The position numbers were made by a program, and so were the translations under genes. Source: Coniochaeta sp. PMI_546 (Eukaryota > Ascomycota > Sordariomycetes > Coniochaetales > Coniochaetaceae). Taken from it: 64,000 nucleotides of DNA. Each line of letters starts with the position of its first letter. The first letter of the stretch is position 1. This document shows, piece by piece, positions 58,798-64,000 of this stretch. The stretch lies in the NCBI GenBank assembly GCA_021432605.1, contig MU271143.1, positions 3,295,277 through 3,359,276 on the forward strand, given 5' to 3'. The notes beneath the pieces were generated by a model. That model ran no database searches. It was not told the DNA's origin and saw nothing but the letters and a program-made list of their open reading frames with translations.

Positions 58798-61757
58798 TCA
58801 CGAACCCTTGTCGTTCTCGGAAGCACCTTCCCCAGCTACCGCGGTCTTCAAGTTTGGCGCCATGACGATCGATATCTTCTTGTGACCCTGATCGCGCGAT
58901 GCGTCGGTGAATCCGCCCATCTTGATCTTGTTCCCCTTCTTGGCGGAGCCGCCGAAAGTCCCCGACAGAGCCGAACTGTTGGACCCGGAGCTGTTTCTCC
59001 GCTTGTGCAGAATCAGCTTGTCCAGCTCGTCGTCTTCGTCCTGTTCCCGGCGGCGCTTTTCAGAGACGCGTTCTGGAGGAGGGGCTGCGGTGGATAAGGT
59101 GCTGCTGGTGCGGGTTGAGGCGGGGTCCTGGTTTTCTTTCGACTTCTCGGCTGTCGAGGATGTTGGAGACATGACCATGTCGCCGTTCTCGTCTCCTTCT
59201 TCGTCAGAGGCGTAGTCAACCAGCGGCTTGGCGGCTCCGTTAGCGGCAGAGGCTCCGATGGCTTTGCCGGGCTGGTTCTCATCCTCATTGTCCGACGTGT
59301 TCCAGTATTCCTCCTCGGCTGGATCCACAGTCAGTTGCTCCATGTGGCTCCTTGCACCAACATTGTTCGGTCTCCGGCCGACCTCGTCTTCGGACTCGAT
59401 AAAGTAGTTCTCGACGTTGTTGGCGTACCCTTGACTCTGCTCGTAGATGTTGAAGATCTCGGCAAACGTGTTCATGTAAGCTAGCGACGCGATCTTCTCC
59501 CGATGGTTCTCGGCCAGATGTTTGATCAGGTCTTTGACGTGCTGGCTCTTAATCAGCTCGAAGAGATCCAGGCACGCTGAGCACAGTAAGTTGTCTCTCG
59601 GCAGAGTGCGAATTAGTACATCGAGAATAGGCCCAAGCACATGCCTTTCTGCTATGTGCTTCACGTAGAATTCGTCGTTCATCATGATCAGGTGTCGGAA
59701 GAATCGTATCGCAACTGCGTACATGTTAGCTTGGTTGTGGAGACCGCAAGACCAGGGGGGGGGGGGACAAGCTTACCAAGTTGGAGATGCTTCTCTTTGC
59801 AGTTCAGCAGCTGTATGAACCGCTGCGCGATGTTGTACTGCAGGACGAAGAACTTGCTACGATGTTGATGCTTTCCAATGTAGAAGCATAGAATGTCGTT
59901 CAGATACCCGAACACGCCATCTTCGTTGGCGTTGAACTTGAGCTCCGTTCGCTTCTCGAGATCTAGCAGAGGGCGGAACAGCCTTACCGCAGAGTGCTCG
60001 TAGAAGTTGGCCAGGAACAGTTCTAGTTGCGGATCCGGGGGTGGCTGTGGCCGTCTCTGGATGAATTCTGGCGTGGTCTTGGCTCCGTTTTCGTGTGGTT
60101 GTGTAGGTGGGTTTGAGTCCAACAGAACCTTGAGGGAATCAGAAACCTGAGATCGGATTCCCAAGTCCACCTCCACCAGCAAAAGGTCGATGAGTGTGTC
60201 GGTGAGCGGCGACTGCTTCTCTTGTAGTTGCCGATAAATGGTGTGCCGAATCATCTGAGGGTCATGGTCGATCATGCAGACTAGGATATCCGTCGCTCCC
60301 ACCCTCACAGTTACATCGAAGTTGCGCAACCCGAAGTTAACGACCTGGAGCAGCCCGTGCTGAAGAAAATTATTGTACAGAGTCTGTCGTGCTGGGGGCT
60401 GCAAGTTCTTGGCGATAGAACAACACTGCTGGATGAACAGGACTGCCTCCTTTTTTCGTAATTGGTTCTCGTTCGGATCTGCAAAAATGCCAAACAGATC
60501 GTTCAGAAAGCCGGTGTTGTTCAGCAAGTGCTGAACAATATCCACTTGGTTGAAGAATATCAACGAGTTGAGGACGGAGAAGGTTGGATCGTCCAGAATC
60601 CTGGCCAATACGACGTCCTTTAGGTACTGCAGCCGGTAAGTTTGGTGGATTTTCCTGCGGATCGCCTCGTCCTCGATCCTGACAACTTCTTTGTAGCGGC
60701 CCTGGTTATTTAACCATTGCCTATGATTGGCTTTGTGGCTCGGAAAATCTGGGTCGTACTCCAAAGCACCTACGACCCCAAGGACGCAGTCATCTGATAG
60801 CGCATGTTCGATGATTCCCGTGTCATTAAGCAGTAGAATCGTCTTCATGATATTGCATAGACGATGCAGGTCCGGGAGGCTCTCCAGGTCCTCGGCCATT
60901 TCCACTAGAGGAATCAGCTTGCTGATATAGTCATCGCTCATAATGCTCTTAGCAAGGGCGTCCCGGCCGGCCGCCGTTGAACTCATAATACGCATATTGG
61001 ATTCCAGTTCGGGAAGATTGCCCAGTTCTGCTGGAGGAAGCTGGATCGTGGTAGGAATGTCCATGGCCAGATCATCGGAGAGGCTATCATCTGTTGTAAA
61101 ATGTCAGCAAGAGACAGCATGGAATTGAACAGAATAACCAACCAGGGCCTCCTATCGCGCTCTGGAATGTTTGCTGTACGGTATTAACGAATTTCCTGTT
61201 GAGCAAGTCTGTCAGTACCGATCTAGGACGTCTTCTTTCTGGTGTACCCAGGCGTAACTGACCAGATCATAGCACAGCCATCTCCTTCCTGGAAACTCAA
61301 TGCCATGTCGACGCCATTGCTTGGCTCCGTCCACACAATCAGGGTATCTATTCAGTATGTCAGAATCCAGCACCAAGACAGCAGCATCTGCATCGCTTCA
61401 TGCCTTGTTGTTTTTGGAAGCCGTCTTCCTTGCAAATCCTTGTCTCAAGGAGAAGCCTGTCCGGTTGGTCTTCGGATTCGACTATGACGCGGGGTTCTTT
61501 AGGGCCGCCTTCGACCTACGAATCGGAAGGAGTCAGTAAGGGAAGCAGTAGCCAAGAAAGACAAGAATGAAGAAGAAAAAAGCATGGATCTTGAGCGCGA
61601 GAGTGTAGGTGCAGGTTGGGACCGGGGTGTTACGTACCGGAACAAAGGCGGCAGTACAGAAGCCCGTGCCTCGGTCGAACCAGTCATTGTTGCGCAGCTC
61701 GTAGACCTTGACGCGCCGCCTGTCCGTCGATTGATGAGGCACCGGTTGTGCCATCAT
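58798..61757 (-). CDS. PSY2: PSY2/SMEK (PP4R3) regulatory subunit of PP4 phosphatase (866 aa)
   Basis: Targeting subunit of protein phosphatase 4, acting in DNA-damage recovery and other nuclear roles. Exons (gene order) 61638-61757, 61404-61515, 61263-61347, 61143-61195, 59777-61090 and 58798-59714 give 866 residues. The EVH1/PH-like N-terminus reads RRRVKVYELRNNDWFDRGTG, ..EPRVIVESEDQPDRLLLET, ..TLIVWTEPSNGVDMALSFQE. The SMK-1 domain and ARM-like repeats follow (LNSLIFFNQVDIVQHLLNNT, VRFFRHL-like VAIRFFRHLIMMND). The C-terminal ~200 residues are acidic and Ser-rich, with KRRREQDEDDELD. Intron 2 has a GC donor. ATGs at 61757 and 61754 are adjacent; an additional upstream exon cannot be excluded. 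Confidence 0.92.
59755..59766. repeat. 12-base G homopolymer in PSY2 intron 5
   Basis: Twelve consecutive G on the + strand, C on the coding strand, inside the 62-nt last intron. Length may vary between strains or reflect sequencing slippage. Confidence 0.85.
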
Positions 61758-64000
61758 CAACGGTTCGGGTTCCACCTCGGATACCCCGCGATCGTAGGTG
61801 AGAAGGCCCGGCGCGAGATCCAGATGTTGCTGAAGCGACAGTTCCGTGTCAGCCTGGCTTAGAATGGTGAGTGCCGCCACTTTCTCGGAGTCTTGGGCGC
61901 CCTGGTACTAGGCACGCCCCGGTCAAAGTTCTTTGTTCCCCGTGTTCCTGAATGGTAGCTGAAGCCGACGTCGGGTTTGGACGATGTCAGCTCCCTCAAG
62001 AAGCCATTAAATCCCCCGAAACAATCGATGCGATGCAGCGAAGTGCGCTGGCTGTCGTGCAGTCGTCGCGATAAGGCCAGGCCTCCGCAGTCGCGCGACA
62101 AGGCAAGTCTCAACTGGCGGTAAGCAAATCACCAGAATAGAAAAGTCTCTCGCTTTAGCTTAGATGGGCGCAGACGCCGGTTGTCAAACGAGGGCGCTGG
62201 GGATGATGGTGATTGAATTGGTTAGGCCGTCATCTGCGTGCACCAGGTTGCGATCGGGATGAAGACGGTGGGCCGTCTTTGCGCGTGATTCCGGCTCTTG
62301 CCTGGTTGGTGGAGTCGGAGGCGATTTCTGCTACTTTTGCCCCACTACCGCGCTTGTGGATTGGTTTGGTTAGCCGCCGGCTCCTAAGCTAAGCGCGTCA
62401 CCATTGCATCAACTTTGTAACCAAGGATATTTCCTGTCTGGACTCGTTATCTGCTGGTTTCGACGTTTGTACAACTGTTAATTCATCTTCAGCCCTACGA
62501 CTTGGGGGTTGGTCATGTTACGCCGTACTATGATATTTTATTCTTATTTAGGACCCATTAATGCCTTGTTCGGACTACTTCCTCACGGTTTCATCTTAAC
62601 TCTTCTTGCAGTCGCGTGCTCCCGTCTTTCCTCCCCCCTCCGAAAGGCTCTGTGAGGGATGCCCATATCCAACCCAAATGGTTGCGTAGTAGCTGTGTCA
62701 GGATCTAGCTTGGGTATCTCAAGCATCGGGCAAGTTGGACGCGTATACGACTCTATGGTTTTTCTCAGCGAACTTGGGTGGATTTATTCTCTTTCGTGTG
62801 TCTCGAGGCCATTCCTGCATCACACCGCTACACCTAACACCGCTGGCCCGCCAGACAGCACCAGATGCGGATACATGCTGCTCATAACCTTGTTGAGATG
62901 GTAAGCTAAGGAAGTCATATTTAAGCTCCAAGTTATCCGTCCAGCTGGAACAGACTTCAGAGCACGTTATGTCTAGCGATGCACGTTTGATGCCACCGCA
63001 ATCTAGACGGCTCGGTTCATCGCGGTATGGAACAAACCTCCATGGGACCAGGTATCCGTAACTTGTAAACCGACGGTGGCGCTTCCGCCCCCACTACACA
63101 CATGCATGTGGCCGAAACCCAGCGGGGGGGACAAAGGAAGCCGGAGTCATGGACAATATCGAAGTCCGGACCTATCAACATCTCCAGCCCTACCGTTTGG
63201 ATAGAGAGCGTACACGTACAAACAACATGGAACCCTTGAGATCGGGAAATCCCCTGATGCCTTTACTACAGTTAATGGGTTGGATACGCTGTAGGACCGC
63301 GCTACACATGTCTGCTGCCGGCAGTCGCTTGCATGGGGTAGCTTGAGGTTTTGAAGTGACAACAGATTCGGCTCTAATGGCCCGCTCGTCAAATGGAGCT
63401 GGCCTAATCCCATCGTGCTGCTAAAATGAGGATCACTGTTTTGGCCCGAGAATCGAGGTGGTCATATAATGAGAGCTTCTAGGCTCGATATGTTGCAATC
63501 GCCGGCGTAGCCTGCCCTCCATCAATCACCCTGTCCCCAACCTCCCAAGAGAATCGCCAAGATTTCCGCAACAGGCACAACCGGGCTGCGACCGCAATTA
63601 TAATGAGATAAAAGAGGCAAGCGCTTGCCGAAGTTGAGGTTGAGATGGCTGTCGGATGACTTCGTGGGTCCTGCAGGAGGCTCAAGCACCCGAATGGCAC
63701 CCCTGTCAGCAACAACACAGATAGGCAGGGATCTTAACCCTGACATCCGTGGGTCCGATTATCAGAACAATGGTGCCTTGCATGGGAGCCGAATCTCAAA
63801 TAAGTGCAAGGGCTGGGAAATAATAGTAGACTTCCAGTGCACCATGTTACGTCTGGCTGTTGCTTGACGCTTGGCGAGTCGCTCCAGAAGAAAATCCAGC
63901 TCTCGTCTCCTTGGCAAGGCAGATCAGTCATCAGAGAATCGAGGAAAGGACGCAAGGTTACCAGCCGATGTGCTTGAGCACCAAGGGGCGTCTGGTGGCT
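61758..64000. other. Upstream of PSY2, no gene seen, 2.2 kb
   Basis: Short frames on both strands, none with a family signature. The left few hundred bases are the PSY2 promoter and leader. The window ends before any further gene becomes recognisable. Confidence 0.45.

Overview
The window is nuclear DNA of a filamentous ascomycete (Pezizomycotina; the MOB3, NOT2 and KapC-type proteins suggest a Sordariomycete, a tentative placement from memory). The reasons are short GT-AG introns with CTAAC/CTGAC-like branch sites, a fungal Zn2Cys6 regulator, a fungal DASH subunit, ERG25, NCA2 and a KapC-type bZIP. I find 21 protein genes, 17 of them spliced. I find no rRNA, tRNA, CRISPR, intact transposon or secondary-metabolite cluster. 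Exon joins were worked out by hand from splice signals, reading phase and family conservation.

0-20.5 kb, gene-dense: Zn2Cys6 factor (+), MOB3/phocein (-), ZNG1-like zinc chaperone (+), NOT2 of CCR4-NOT (+), AFG2 AAA-ATPase (-), a mitochondrial protein with two RRM-like segments (+), and a proline/serine-rich fungal protein (-). 20.5-26 kb is sparse: one short-chain dehydrogenase plus short diverged repeats. 26-37 kb: profilin (+), GOT1 (-), IES6 (-), DAD4 (+), ARP5 (+), KapC-like bZIP (-) with long 5' introns. 37.2-41.9 kb is the emptiest stretch. 42-61.8 kb: pterin dehydratase (+), ERG25 (-), NCA2 (+), SEC4-type Rab (+), YKT6 (-), SLH1 helicase (+), PSY2 (-). 61.8-64 kb has no gene I can support.

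Most genes are housekeeping and functionally unrelated. The exception is IES6 and ARP5, whose products form one module of the INO80 remodeller in yeast; they lie 1.3 kb apart with only DAD4 between. GOT1, SEC4 and YKT6 all act in vesicle traffic but are dispersed.

I did not find a convincing new multi-gene system. The most interesting signals are gene-structure oddities: an in-frame alternative first exon inside a NOT2 intron, a hidden charged coding tail after ARP5, a start-codon-only exon in DAD4, a 4-nt first exon predicted for the bZIP gene, a GC-AG intron in PSY2, a 28-nt microexon in a zinc cluster, and an AFG2 first ATPase site without its Walker B glutamate.
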